Origin: Thermotogales bacterium
GTDB lineage: Bacteria; Thermotogota; Thermotogae; Petrotogales; Kosmotogaceae
Reading direction: 5' to 3'
DNA: 40,934 nucleotides
NCBI GenBank assembly: GCA_003561215.1
Contig: PWXG01000040.1
Span: forward strand, 1-40,934
Below, in pieces: positions 8,435 to 16,434 of this stretch (position 1 is the stretch's first letter; the number at the start of each line of letters is the position of its first letter). A program made the position numbers and the translations under genes. The notes beneath the pieces were generated by a model, which was given only the letters and a program-made list of their open reading frames with translations, had not been told where the DNA came from and did not search any database.

Positions 8435-9358
8435 ATGGCAAGAAGACTGTTCATGAAACAGCCGAACATGCGAAGAGTCCTCTACGCGCTTGTACCGATC
8501 ATCATATTTGCCGTAGGTAATTTCGGACTAAGGGTCCTTTTCATGACCTTCTTGACCGTTTTGGCCGCGGTGGTGATTGAGTACCTGTTCGAATCCAGGA
8601 AAGGAAAACCCGTAAGTGAAGCGGTCTTTGTCACAGGAGCGCTTTATGCACTGATAATTCCTCCGGCGGTACCTTTCTGGATCGCACTGGTGGGAATTGT
8701 TTTTGCAGTGGCGTTTGCGAAGATGGCTTTTGGAGGATTCGGGAGGAATATCTACAACCCCGCAATGGTTGGTAGGGTATTCATCTATATCAGCTTCCCA
8801 GTAAGCATGACCGTACAGTGGACACAGGCCGCAGAACAATGGGGGCAGGGGTTCTTCGCCTGGCTCGTTTCTCCTGAACTACTTAGTGGAGCAACCCCCA
8901 TTGATCTAATACGCTTCGGCGAGAGCGTTTCGAGGGTTGACATGTTTCTGGGAAACATTGCCGGGTCGGCGGGTGAGACGGCCAAGTGGTTGATAATACT
9001 CGCTGCAGTTTATCTTGTGATAACCAAAACAGCTTCTCTGAAGATTATGGCATCGACAGTATCCAGCGCAGTTGTATTATCTGCCATTCTTTTCCTTGCA
9101 GGAGCATCTTCGGTGGACCCCATTGCTTTTGTCACCGGAGGAAGTCTTCTATTTGGTACAGTTTTCATGGCAACAGATCCTGTGAGCGCTCCGAGAAAGA
9201 AGAGAGCAAAACTGCTCTACGGTGCGATAATCGGAAGTTTGACCGTGCTTATTGGAACGTTTTCATTGTTCGGAGCAGGGTTCATGTTTGCGCTCTTAAT
9301 TGGTAATACTTTTGCACCACTTCTGGACAGAATAGAAACAAAGAAGGTGAAACGATGA
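8435..9358 (+). CDS. nqrB: Na+-translocating NADH oxidoreductase subunit B (NqrB/RnfD family)
   Basis: 307 residues from the ATG at 8435, which follows GGAGGA. It is a polytopic membrane protein with about nine hydrophobic segments. Visible family motifs are FGGFGRNIYNPAMVGR and LSGATPIDL, whose Thr154 is the expected covalent FMN attachment site. The family covers both NqrB and RnfD; the NqrF-type last gene of the cluster argues for Nqr. The subunit carries flavin and is thought to form part of the Na+ pathway. The usual upstream nqrA is absent here: the preceding gene is divergent. It overlaps nqrC by ATGA. Confidence 0.87.
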   Translation: MARRLFMKQPNMRRVLYALVPIIIFAVGNFGLRVLFMTFLTVLAAVVIEYLFESRKGKPVSEAVFVTGALYALIIPPAVPFWIALVGIVFAVAFAKMAFGGFGRNIYNPAMVGRVFIYISFPVSMTVQWTQAAEQWGQGFFAWLVSPELLSGATPIDLIRFGESVSRVDMFLGNIAGSAGETAKWLIILAAVYLVITKTASLKIMASTVSSAVVLSAILFLAGASSVDPIAFVTGGSLLFGTVFMATDPVSAPRKKRAKLLYGAIIGSLTVLIGTFSLFGAGFMFALLIGNTFAPLLDRIETKKVKR

Positions 9359-9987
9359 ATTCCAGGATCGGTGGCGTTTTATACACCTTCGTGATATCCG
9401 CCCTGTTTGTTACGGCCCTGGCTACGCTGAATGTAGTCACTAGATCTCGGATCATTGAGAACGAGGAGATTCGGCTTCAGTCATCTATACTACACGCTGT
9501 GGGGCTTATCGATCCAGAAATGCCACCGAAGCGCTCAGAGATTGCTCAACTGTTTTCAGAGAACATCAACGTAATCGAGCATCCAGAAAGGGATATTTAT
9601 GTTGCAGATGATACAGACAAGAGGATGATTGCTTTTCTCGTCTCAAGTCCTGGCGTCTGGGGGACAATCACTGCTGCTGTGGCTTTAGAAGAGGGATTTG
9701 CGAGAATAGCGGGGATAGACTTCTTTGAGCACTCAGAAACACCTGGTCTCGGAGGAAGAATTGACGAAACTCAATTCAAGGATCAATTCAGAGGCCTGGT
9801 AGTTTCGGATGAACCAGCTGCAAGAATATCTGTAATAAGAATTGAGGAGGCCTCGAAGGAGAAATCACAGATAAGAGCCATAACGGGAGCTACGGGGACA
9901 TCAGAATCGATTCAGGGACTTATCAACAAAGCAATCAACGATGTCCTGCCTGAGGTCGTTAGAATACTGGGTGAAGAAGATGGCTGA
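9355..9987 (+). CDS. nqrC: Na+-translocating NADH oxidoreductase subunit C (NqrC/RnfG family)
   Basis: 210 residues. One N-terminal transmembrane helix (YTFVISALFVTALATLNVV) is followed by an extracytoplasmic FMN-binding domain. The motif ITGATGTS near residues 176-183 is the ApbE-dependent flavinylation site, with Thr180 the expected attachment residue. The HSETPGLGGRI segment is also typical of NqrC/RnfG. Length is nearer RnfG than the longer proteobacterial NqrC. The start overlaps the nqrB stop and the 3' end overlaps nqrD by 8 nt. The ApbE flavin transferase it needs is not in the window. Confidence 0.87.
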   Translation: MNSRIGGVLYTFVISALFVTALATLNVVTRSRIIENEEIRLQSSILHAVGLIDPEMPPKRSEIAQLFSENINVIEHPERDIYVADDTDKRMIAFLVSSPGVWGTITAAVALEEGFARIAGIDFFEHSETPGLGGRIDETQFKDQFRGLVVSDEPAARISVIRIEEASKEKSQIRAITGATGTSESIQGLINKAINDVLPEVVRILGEEDG

Positions 9988-10582
9988 TAAGAAAGGTTTT
10001 GTTGAGAATCTCTGGAAGAACAACCCTGTTCTTGTTCAGATTCTTGGTATTTGTTCGGTTCTCGCAGTTACCAACGATCTCATAAACACCTCAATTATGG
10101 CCATAGGTCTTGTCTTTGTAACCGGTCTTTCTTCACTGACCGTTTCGTTCCTTAGGAACCGGACACCAAGAAACGTCCGGATGATTATCCAAGTTCTGAT
10201 AATCGCGTCGTATGTTGTAATGGTTGACACCTTCCTCAAAGCATACCTTCCAGATGTCAGTCGCGCTCTGGGGCCCTATGTTGGTCTTATCATAACGAAT
10301 TGCATAATAATGGGACGAGCCGAAGCTTATGCACAATCTCACGGCCCAATGGATTCATTTATTGACGGAGTATCATCAGGTATTGGCTATGGTCTGGTGA
10401 TCCTGATGATCGCGTTTGTGAGAGAGTTGCTTGGTTTTGGCAGTATCTACGGCGTGAGGTTGCTACCAGAAACCTCAACTACCTGGACCATAATGATAAT
10501 GCCACCTAGCGCCTTTTTTGTTATGGCCTTGATCATCTGGATAGCCCGAACCCCGTTCAACAAGAAACCGGGGAAGCGGTGA
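9980..10582 (+). CDS. nqrD: Na+-translocating NADH oxidoreductase subunit D (NqrD/RnfE family)
   Basis: 200 residues from the ATG at 9980, preceded by a GGTGAAGAAG site; 8-nt overlap with nqrC. Six predicted membrane helices. It has the two half-site cysteines used for the intramembrane iron-sulfur centre shared with NqrE: Cys25 in ILGICSVLAVTN and Cys108 in IITNCIIMGRAEA. Both lie in highly conserved family motifs. NqrD and NqrE are inverted-topology homologues. Confidence 0.88.
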   Translation: MADKKGFVENLWKNNPVLVQILGICSVLAVTNDLINTSIMAIGLVFVTGLSSLTVSFLRNRTPRNVRMIIQVLIIASYVVMVDTFLKAYLPDVSRALGPYVGLIITNCIIMGRAEAYAQSHGPMDSFIDGVSSGIGYGLVILMIAFVRELLGFGSIYGVRLLPETSTTWTIMIMPPSAFFVMALIIWIARTPFNKKPGKR

Positions 10583-10586
10583 TCTG

Positions 10587-11180
10587 ATGGGTGTAGGACT
10601 GAATCCTTTCGTGATCATGATAGCAGCAGCACTAACGAGTAACATGATTCTGAGCAACTTCCTTGGTATGTGTTCTTTCATAGCAGTCTCCAGAGACCTG
10701 AAGACTGCAAATGGACTGGGGCTTGCCGTTACTTTCGTTCTGACATTTACATCGGTGCTGAACCATTTCGTTTACTACTACGTCCTGGTGCCACTTGGCC
10801 TTGAGTATCTGCGTTTCATAGTTTTCATAGTGGTGATTGCTGCATTTGTTCAACTTCTTGAGATGGTCATTGACCGCTTTTCCCCGGCGCTGTATATAAG
10901 CCTTGGAATATTCCTGCCCCTGATTACGGTAAACTGCGCGATACTCGGTGGTGTGCTTTTCATGATAATCAGAGATTACTCAGCCATGCAGGGGCTACTC
11001 TTCGGCTTCGGGTCTGGAGCGGGATGGTGGTTAGCAATCATTGCACTAGCTGCGATCAGGGGAAGATTGCGAGAAAAAGACATTCCACCACAGCTAAACG
11101 GGACGGGGATCACCCTGATAATAATCGGCATTATGGCAATGGCGTTCATCGGGTTTTCCGGAATGGTCCCCGTCAGATGA
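10587..11180 (+). CDS. nqrE: Na+-translocating NADH oxidoreductase subunit E (NqrE/RnfA family)
   Basis: 197 residues, ATG 4 nt after nqrD. Six hydrophobic helices. Cys29 in NFLGMCSFIAVS and Cys116 in ITVNCAILGG provide the other two ligands for the NqrD/E intramembrane cluster. The conserved FGFGSGAGWWLA-type segment near the end fits NqrE/RnfA. Confidence 0.88.
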   Translation: MGVGLNPFVIMIAAALTSNMILSNFLGMCSFIAVSRDLKTANGLGLAVTFVLTFTSVLNHFVYYYVLVPLGLEYLRFIVFIVVIAAFVQLLEMVIDRFSPALYISLGIFLPLITVNCAILGGVLFMIIRDYSAMQGLLFGFGSGAGWWLAIIALAAIRGRLREKDIPPQLNGTGITLIIIGIMAMAFIGFSGMVPVR

Positions 11181-11195
11181 TGAGGTGAGCACCAT

Positions 11196-12302
11196 ATGAT
11201 CGCCGAAGTGATGGTCACAATAGTTGTCATAAGTGGAATCGCTGCCGTTCTATCGGCTCTTCTGAACCTTTCTGACGCCCTTGTCAACAATTATGGAAGG
11301 GTCAAGGTTACGATAAACAAGAAAAGGGAGATCGAAGTCGACGGTGGTGCTACGCTGCTTTCAACGCTAGCATCTGAGAAGATATTCGTTCCTTCTGCAT
11401 GTGGAGGAAAAGGCAGTTGCGGGTTATGCAAAGTCAGGGTACTGACCGACATAGGACCGGTCTTTCCAACGGAGATCACCTATCTGAACAAAGAAGAGGC
11501 AGAATCTGGAGTAAGGCTTTCATGCCAGATAAAGGTGAAGAAAGACACCAATATTGAGATACCTGAAGAGCTGTTCAACATAGGGGAGTTCAAAGCCAGG
11601 GTAATCAGTCTTTGTGACGTGACGTACGATATCAAGGAACTGAACCTTATGCTGGAAAAGGATATTGAGTTCAAGGCGGGACAATATGTGCAGCTAATTG
11701 TTCCGCCGTACGACAAGATAAGGGAATCCACAATGCGAGCGTACTCGATTTCATCTCCGCCCTTTCAGAGGAAGGTTATCCAGCTGCTTGTAAGATTGGT
11801 TCCCAATGGCGCTGCTACAACCTATATTCATAAGCACATGAAGAAAGACGAACAGCTGACTATACTGGGTTCGTTTGGAGAATTCTATCTGAGGGAGTCG
11901 TCTGCAGACATAATATTCGTGGCCGGAGGCTCCGGTATGGCCCCGATCAAATCAATTGTTCAAGAAATGCTCAGAACCGGTATTGAGCGAGAAACATACT
12001 TCTTCTTCGGAGCTCGAGGTGTTGCGGACCTCATGTATACAGAGCTTTTCCGGAGAGTTGAAGCAGACCATGAGCATTTCCACTACGTCCCAGCGCTTTC
12101 TGCACCCGAAGAAGACAGCGACTGGAAAGGCGATACTGGTCTGATAACAGATGTACTCGATTCGTATCTCACAAGACAGGGGGATCGTGAAAGAGAGGCA
12201 TACCTGTGCGGTAGCCCAGGAATGATTGAAGCATGTGTAAACAGCGTTCTCAAGAAACATGGCGTTCAAGAAGACATGATCTTCTTTGACAAGTTCGGTT
12301 AG
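11196..12302 (+). CDS. nqrF: Na+-translocating NADH oxidoreductase subunit F (NADH/FAD/2Fe-2S)
   Basis: 368 residues, ATG preceded by GAGGTG. Domains in order: N-terminal membrane helix (residues 5-27); plant-type 2Fe-2S ferredoxin with Cys69, Cys75, Cys78 and Cys110 (ACGGKGSCGLC...LSC); FAD domain with RAYSISSPP; NAD(H) domain with GGSGMAPIKS, FFFGAR and the terminal LCGSPGMI. This is the NqrF arrangement and is not found in Rnf complexes, which use RnfB/RnfC, so it decides that the cluster is Nqr-like. It oxidises NADH and feeds electrons to the membrane subunits. Slightly shorter than proteobacterial NqrF (~407 residues). Confidence 0.93.
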   Translation: MIAEVMVTIVVISGIAAVLSALLNLSDALVNNYGRVKVTINKKREIEVDGGATLLSTLASEKIFVPSACGGKGSCGLCKVRVLTDIGPVFPTEITYLNKEEAESGVRLSCQIKVKKDTNIEIPEELFNIGEFKARVISLCDVTYDIKELNLMLEKDIEFKAGQYVQLIVPPYDKIRESTMRAYSISSPPFQRKVIQLLVRLVPNGAATTYIHKHMKKDEQLTILGSFGEFYLRESSADIIFVAGGSGMAPIKSIVQEMLRTGIERETYFFFGARGVADLMYTELFRRVEADHEHFHYVPALSAPEEDSDWKGDTGLITDVLDSYLTRQGDREREAYLCGSPGMIEACVNSVLKKHGVQEDMIFFDKFG

Positions 12303-12347
12303 CTAGTATTCGGCACAGCATTGTCAGAAACACGGAGAGGTGGTCCT

Positions 12348-12818
12348 ATGAAGCAAGAACCCGATCTCAGCAGAATCCAGGAACTCATGAAGTCAGGAAG
12401 GCTTTCGGCGGCAGGGTTTCTTGGTGACGATACTCGTCCATTATCTGACATAATGGAGCAAGACTTCCTTGAGCTGAAAAAGCTTGGATTGACTCATCAT
12501 GGAGTCGCAGATCCCCTAGAGAGAATCATGAAAGAAGGAAGAAAGGGCTTTGGTAATCCTGTGCAAGTAGGTGAGACCTTGACTGTAACCGTCGACGAAA
12601 ACCGGGGTGTAGTTCCTTGCCCATTCCGTCATGGTCACCTCTCGAGGAAGATAGACGCTTTGGTGAAGAACAATAAGAACTCAAGAATACTCAGATATTC
12701 AGATCTGTCTATTCACCTTATAAGAGAACACGGGTTCTACCAGGGCAAAGGCTCTCCCTACAGACTTGAACCGAGAGAAATCCTCGAGGTGCTGGGCGAA
12801 TTCCTCAAACGCGAATAA
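12348..12818 (+). CDS. Conserved protein of unknown function, downstream of nqrF
   Basis: 156 residues from the ATG at 12348, chosen because GGAGAGG lies 7 nt upstream (a TTG at 12321 adds nine residues without a site). No signal peptide or membrane segment. Noteworthy conserved-looking elements are SAAGFLGDDTRPL near residue 30, a central VVPCPFRHGHLSRK with one Cys and two His, and a C-terminal SIHLIREHGFYQGKGSPYRLEP. I recall similar C-terminal segments in uncharacterised bacterial proteins but cannot name a family. It lies 45 nt after nqrF on the same strand, so it may be co-transcribed; a role with Nqr is only an inference. Confidence 0.75.
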   Translation: MKQEPDLSRIQELMKSGRLSAAGFLGDDTRPLSDIMEQDFLELKKLGLTHHGVADPLERIMKEGRKGFGNPVQVGETLTVTVDENRGVVPCPFRHGHLSRKIDALVKNNKNSRILRYSDLSIHLIREHGFYQGKGSPYRLEPREILEVLGEFLKRE

Positions 12819-12820
12819 GC

Positions 12821-12848
12821 TGCAGCGGAAGATTAGTTTCCGCCTGCA
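12821..12848 (+). terminator. Imperfect hairpin between convergent genes
   Basis: TGCAGCGGAA (12821-12830) pairs with TTCCGCCTGCA (12838-12848) with one bulged base and a 7-nt loop. It spans the stop of the LysM/M23 gene and the end of the upstream gene. There is no T-tract. Possibly a shared transcript end. Confidence 0.4.
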
Positions 12849-13675
12849 CTGGTCTTCTGATCATGAGTACTCACTACATACATAAGATCTCTTGCAGGAA
12901 GATGCCCGAGTGGATCAAAAGTACGGTAATCCGAGTCGAGCACTTCGAAGTGGAGGTGAGGACCTGTCGACAGCCCTGTCGAGCCGATCCTGCCGATCAA
13001 TGAACCGGTAAGAACTCTCTGACCTTCGTAGACGCTGATGTGACTCATGTGTGCATACCTGGTCTTCATCCCATTGTCATGGGCGAGTTCCACCATCAAA
13101 CCATATCCACCGTTATCTCCTACGAATGTCACTACTCCACTACCAGCTGCGAATATCGGGGCTCCTTGGGGTGCTGCTATGTCAAGCCCTGAGTGGAAAG
13201 ACATTTCCCGGCTTATCGGGTGGGTCCTCCATCCATAGTAGGAAGAGATGAGTCCGTATACGGGCCAGCGGTACGCACGCGATACGGGGATGTACTGGTA
13301 CATATTAATGATGGAGCCAGGAACGAAAATTGTCTGGCCCGGGTGAATCAGATCCCTTGAGGACATGCTATTTGCAGCCAAAAGGCGATCCACAGGCGCA
13401 AAAAACAACTTCGCAATGTAGGCCATCGAATCTCCCGGCTTCACAGTATAAAATAGGCCATCTGGCTGAGGGAAGACAATGGTAGATCCGGCTCTGAGAT
13501 TTCGAGGGTTGTTGATGTTGTTGAAGTCAAGAATAGTGGAGATGTTTATCCCGTGGTCCCTTGCAATGTTGTATAAAGTATCTCCGGGCTTTACTTTGTA
13601 GCTGATAAGCTGATAAGCAGGTATCTGCAGAACGAAAACAACTAACAGAAAGATAAGCAGCAACTTCTGCTTCAC
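12833..13675 (-). CDS. LysM-repeat M23 metallopeptidase (peptidoglycan hydrolase)
   Basis: 280 residues, GTG start behind GGAGGTGG. Signal peptide (KLLLIFLLVVFVLQIPAYQ), then two LysM domains at about 25-70 (YKVKPGDTLYNIARD) and 75-120 (YTVKPGDSMAYIAKL), then an M23 domain. Zinc and catalytic residues: H161 and D165 in HSGLD, H209 in YAHM, H240 and H242 in PHLHFEV. LysM domains anchor the enzyme to glycan strands; the M23 domain cuts peptide cross-links. It is a single-gene unit between the Nqr cluster and a 328-nt gap that holds its likely promoter. Confidence 0.93.
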   Translation of the reverse strand: MKQKLLLIFLLVVFVLQIPAYQLISYKVKPGDTLYNIARDHGINISTILDFNNINNPRNLRAGSTIVFPQPDGLFYTVKPGDSMAYIAKLFFAPVDRLLAANSMSSRDLIHPGQTIFVPGSIINMYQYIPVSRAYRWPVYGLISSYYGWRTHPISREMSFHSGLDIAAPQGAPIFAAGSGVVTFVGDNGGYGLMVELAHDNGMKTRYAHMSHISVYEGQRVLTGSLIGRIGSTGLSTGPHLHFEVLDSDYRTFDPLGHLPARDLMYVVSTHDQKTSAGGN

Positions 13676-13721
13676 CTATACCCACCTCCAAGAAGACAAT
13701 AAAGAAAGATTAGCAATAACG

Positions 13722-13727
13722 ATTATA
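13722..13727 (-). promoter_or_regulatory. -10 element for the LysM/M23 gene
   Basis: On the minus strand TATAAT is preceded by TGG, close to an extended -10, 46 nt before the GTG start. The -35 region 17 nt upstream (TTCGCT) matches poorly. Likely but unproven start of the LysM/M23 transcript. Confidence 0.45.
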
Positions 13728-13746
13728 CCAAAAATCAGGCAGTAAG

Positions 13747-14003
13747 CGAACGAGGGGCCAAAGAAGCCCATCAGAAAAAGCCAAGCCTGCACTGGGAGCT
13801 AAGAAGCCTCTTCCATGTTTATGGCGTTACTGACAGTGCCTTCAGTTCATCGATCCGTGAGGCTCACTGGTCACTCAACAAGAGAGACTACCCGCTCGAA
13901 AGTCAGGGGTGTATTCTGTAGTAGGATCGTACGCGAGGATCTTCAGGTGATGAACTCAACAAGGAAAGACACAAAACGACGTCTTTTTTCCTGCAAAAGC
14001 GCT
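13747..14003. other. Gene-free stretch between LysM/M23 and korC
   Basis: I see no convincing coding sequence; an 84-codon + frame here runs into korC antisense and has no good ribosome site. At 13962-13992 an AAGGAAAGAC arm can pair with GTCTTTTTTCCT across a 10-nt loop. Its T-run faces the + strand, and on the minus strand it sits just past the korC stop, so it may end the long gatA...korC transcript. Nothing else stands out. Confidence 0.5.
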
Positions 14004-14609
14004 TCATTCAAAACCTTGTCCAGCAAATTCGCGTCTTTCTTCTCTGATCTTATATACTCTTTCTATTAGAGAATGACCATAATCGATGGCCTCTTCATTC
14101 ATTTTGTGGAATTTCTCCCTGATATGCTTCTTCATAGCTTCTCTTAGGGCTTCCTTGGTTACGTAACCCGTGGCTTTTGCAACTATCCCCAGTCCCACAA
14201 GATTTGCGGGAAGAGGCGTGCCAAATTTCTGCTCGGCCAGTGTGGTAACAGGTTTAGTGACTATTTTCCTGGTTACTCTAAAAGCTTCCTTCGGGATGCT
14301 ACTCACGAACGAAGTGTCTACGATAAGAACACCGTTCATCTTGAGAAGCGGCACATGAGCCTTTATGCCCACCTGATGCATTGTGTAGATTACGCCAAAC
14401 TGATTGGCCATGGGGTAATCGATGGGTTCAGAACTGTAGAGAACGTCACAGTAGGAGAGCCCACCTCTGACCTGTGCTCCGTAAGACTGAGTCTGAACGA
14501 CCCAGTGTCCCAGACTCACAAGAGCATCGGCGAGGATTATCCCCATGACTATGTTCCCCTGACCACCGATCCCTGAGATCCTTATCGATCTAGGATTCCT
14601 GACGGCCAT
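14004..14609 (-). CDS. korC: 2-oxoacid:ferredoxin oxidoreductase, gamma subunit
   Basis: 201 residues, ATG with GGAGTGAT upstream inside the gap after korB (4 nt). It has the pyruvate/ketoacid oxidoreductase gamma signature: RISGIGGQGNIVMG near the N-terminus, TQSYGAQVRGG, and PLPANLVGLGIVAK. In these enzymes the gamma domain helps bind CoA and holds the complex together. Together with korB it forms part of a complex that oxidises 2-oxoacids with CoA and ferredoxin; 2-oxoglutarate is the most likely substrate by similarity. It is the last gene of an eight-gene run. Confidence 0.9.
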   Translation of the reverse strand: MAVRNPRSIRISGIGGQGNIVMGIILADALVSLGHWVVQTQSYGAQVRGGLSYCDVLYSSEPIDYPMANQFGVIYTMHQVGIKAHVPLLKMNGVLIVDTSFVSSIPKEAFRVTRKIVTKPVTTLAEQKFGTPLPANLVGLGIVAKATGYVTKEALREAMKKHIREKFHKMNEEAIDYGHSLIERVYKIREERREFAGQGFE

Positions 14610-14613
14610 ATCA

Positions 14614-15444
14614 TCACTCCTTCTGACTCATCGCCAGACTCTGTTTCACCAGACGATCGTATCTTTCGGTATAGGTCTCTTTCTCGATATTTCTGAACTC
14701 ACCGACCACAATCTTCTCTGTAAGCTCCTCTTCCTCCATTTTCTTAGACTTCTCGATAGTCACTGCGTTGTCCTTGAAAAACTGCAGAAGGCGTGTGGCC
14801 TCGGGCATGGCATTGTATCGCCCATAATAGGTGTGGCAGTTTGTAAGTATTTCAACAACGGCGGCTCCTCTGTGTTCCAGCGCTTTCTGAATAAGACGTA
14901 CCATCTGGTTATAGTGGAATACCGTCGATCGAGCAACATAAGTGGCTCCTGAGGTAATTGCCAGGTCTACAACGTCAAACGAATCCTCCACATTGCCTCT
15001 GATCGATGTAGATGCTACTTTTCCGAAAGGAGTGGTCGGGGAATACTGTCCGCCGGTCATGCCGTATATGTTGTTGTTGAACACGATCATTGTCATATCC
15101 ATGTTACGTCGACACGCATGAACAAAATGATTGCCTCCTATCGCAAGCATGTCTCCGTCGCCACCCATAACTATGACATTGAACTCGGGGCGAGCAAGTT
15201 TGACACCGGTTCCGAAAGCTACTGCACGTCCGTGTAACGTATGCATCGTGCTGAAGTTCAGATATCCCGTAACTCGAGAGGAACACCCTATTCCGGACAC
15301 AATTGCAACCCTGTCAGGATCAAGCCCTTCCCGATCGACAGCATCGACAAAGGCCTTCATCACTATCCCATTACCGCATCCAGGGCACCATACATGTGGT
15401 AGCCTGTCCTGTCTCAGGTATTTCGCCAATCTCGAGACCGCCAT
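14614..15444 (-). CDS. korB: 2-oxoacid:ferredoxin oxidoreductase, beta (TPP-binding) subunit
   Basis: 276 residues, ATG overlapping the preceding stop by 1 nt (TGATG) behind GGAGGTT. Motifs: HVWCPGCGNG at the start (iron-sulfur/TPP region), SGIGCSSR, HGRAVAFGTGVKLARP, and the thiamine diphosphate-Mg motif GGDGDMLAIGGNHF followed by NNNIYGMTGGQ. This is the KorB-type beta subunit used with 2-oxoglutarate or related ketoacids. The alpha subunit gene (korA), normally just upstream, and a delta ferredoxin gene are absent; a deaminase gene occupies that place. Confidence 0.92.
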   Translation of the reverse strand: MAVSRLAKYLRQDRLPHVWCPGCGNGIVMKAFVDAVDREGLDPDRVAIVSGIGCSSRVTGYLNFSTMHTLHGRAVAFGTGVKLARPEFNVIVMGGDGDMLAIGGNHFVHACRRNMDMTMIVFNNNIYGMTGGQYSPTTPFGKVASTSIRGNVEDSFDVVDLAITSGATYVARSTVFHYNQMVRLIQKALEHRGAAVVEILTNCHTYYGRYNAMPEATRLLQFFKDNAVTIEKSKKMEEEELTEKIVVGEFRNIEKETYTERYDRLVKQSLAMSQKE

Positions 15445-15968
15445 CAGATAACCTCCTCGATTCCACTGTCGAAAAACGTTACAATAACACCTGTCTTCTC
15501 GAACAAGAACTCGGTCAGGGGATCGGGATACCCCTCAGAGTAGACTACTCTGCTGATACCGGCGTTAATAATCAGACGTGCACAGACGGAACATGGTTTG
15601 TGAGTTAAGAAGATTGTAGCTCCCCGTGTTGAGATCCCAAATTTCGACGCCTGGGATATTGCATTCTGCTCAGCATGGGCAGCATAGCATATTTCCTGGT
15701 TTTCTCCAGGCTTGATACCAAGTGCATCCCTGATACATTCTATCTCGTTACAATGGGGGAATCCGGAAGGTGGTTGATTATACCCTGTGGCCAGAATACG
15801 ATTTTCTTTCACAATTACTGCACCGACCTGTCGATGATGGCAGGATGATCTCTCCTTGATCAGATGCGCCAGCTTTATGAAGTAGCTTTCCCAGCTTTCC
15901 CTTGTCCTTTGTTCCGTGTTGGTCACACGAAAGGTCTTCAGAAAATCCTCAATCTGCTTGCTTCTCAT
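15444..15968 (-). CDS. dCMP deaminase family protein (ComEB-like)
   Basis: 174 residues from the ATG at 15966-15968, just 4 nt beyond the preceding stop; a longer frame would overlap that gene. Zinc-dependent deaminase fold: CHHRQVGAVIVKENRILATGYN, catalytic HAEQNAI (His ligand and Glu proton shuttle), then KPCSVCARLIINAGI giving the two Cys ligands. The CNEIECIRDAL insertion is typical of deoxycytidylate deaminases, which supply dUMP for thymidylate. It has an N-terminal extension of ~30 residues. The ribosome site is weak, so translation probably depends on coupling to the gene before it. Confidence 0.85.
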   Translation of the reverse strand: MRSKQIEDFLKTFRVTNTEQRTRESWESYFIKLAHLIKERSSCHHRQVGAVIVKENRILATGYNQPPSGFPHCNEIECIRDALGIKPGENQEICYAAHAEQNAISQASKFGISTRGATIFLTHKPCSVCARLIINAGISRVVYSEGYPDPLTEFLFEKTGVIVTFFDSGIEEVI

Positions 15969-15972
15969 AATA

Positions 15973-16434
15973 CTAATCAAGAAGCTTTCGTAGGAGGACA
16001 ATGTGCTTCTTCTCTTCTTCAATTATCTTTCTAATTGAATCACGTGCATCTTTATCATTAAGGATTTCAAGGATTTCGTAGTAGAAAATCACCGTTTCCT
16101 TCTCGATATCCACAGCGAAATCAATGACCTCTTTCACAGGCGCAGCTGAAAGTGTTCCAAGAACACTTTCAGCGTTCGGGAACACCTTATGCCTGCTAAA
16201 GCTCTTCAGGTATCCACTTGCTTCATCCCAGTTAATAAGATCCTTCTCTTCCTCCCTAAATCGTCTAAGCAGATCTTCGAAGGTCTCAGCATGATCCTGC
16301 TCCTGTCCTGCAAGGTATCTGAAAACGGCGGAAACCTCCTCTTTTGCAGCAGCATCAGCAAGCGAAGAATAGAAATCCCTTCCTTCTCGTTCAATATCCA
16401 CGGCAATTCTAAGTATCTCGTGAGCTGAAAACAC
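15973..16434 (-). CDS. Ferritin-like/rubrerythrin-type di-iron protein
   Basis: 153 residues, GTG start with GGAGGAG upstream, overlapping hemW by 26 nt. Four-helix pattern with two repeats of E...ExxH: AVDIEREGRDFY with GQEQDH in the first half, and AVDIEKETVIFY with EEEKKH in the second half. These match the carboxylate and histidine ligands of a rubrerythrin-like di-iron centre. No rubredoxin domain. Likely role is peroxide or oxygen protection in an anaerobe; iron handling is an alternative. Confidence 0.82.
   Translation of the reverse strand: MFSAHEILRIAVDIEREGRDFYSSLADAAAKEEVSAVFRYLAGQEQDHAETFEDLLRRFREEEKDLINWDEASGYLKSFSRHKVFPNAESVLGTLSAAPVKEVIDFAVDIEKETVIFYYEILEILNDKDARDSIRKIIEEEKKHIVLLRKLLD

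Noticed and set aside
8435-11180. Rnf complex instead of Nqr
   Set aside because: Subunits B-E alone cannot decide, but the last gene is NqrF with fused 2Fe-2S, FAD and NADH domains, and no rnfB or rnfC is present.
13815-14069. 84-codon + strand open frame in the gap before korC
   Set aside because: No ribosome site, odd composition, and its last third is antisense to korC.
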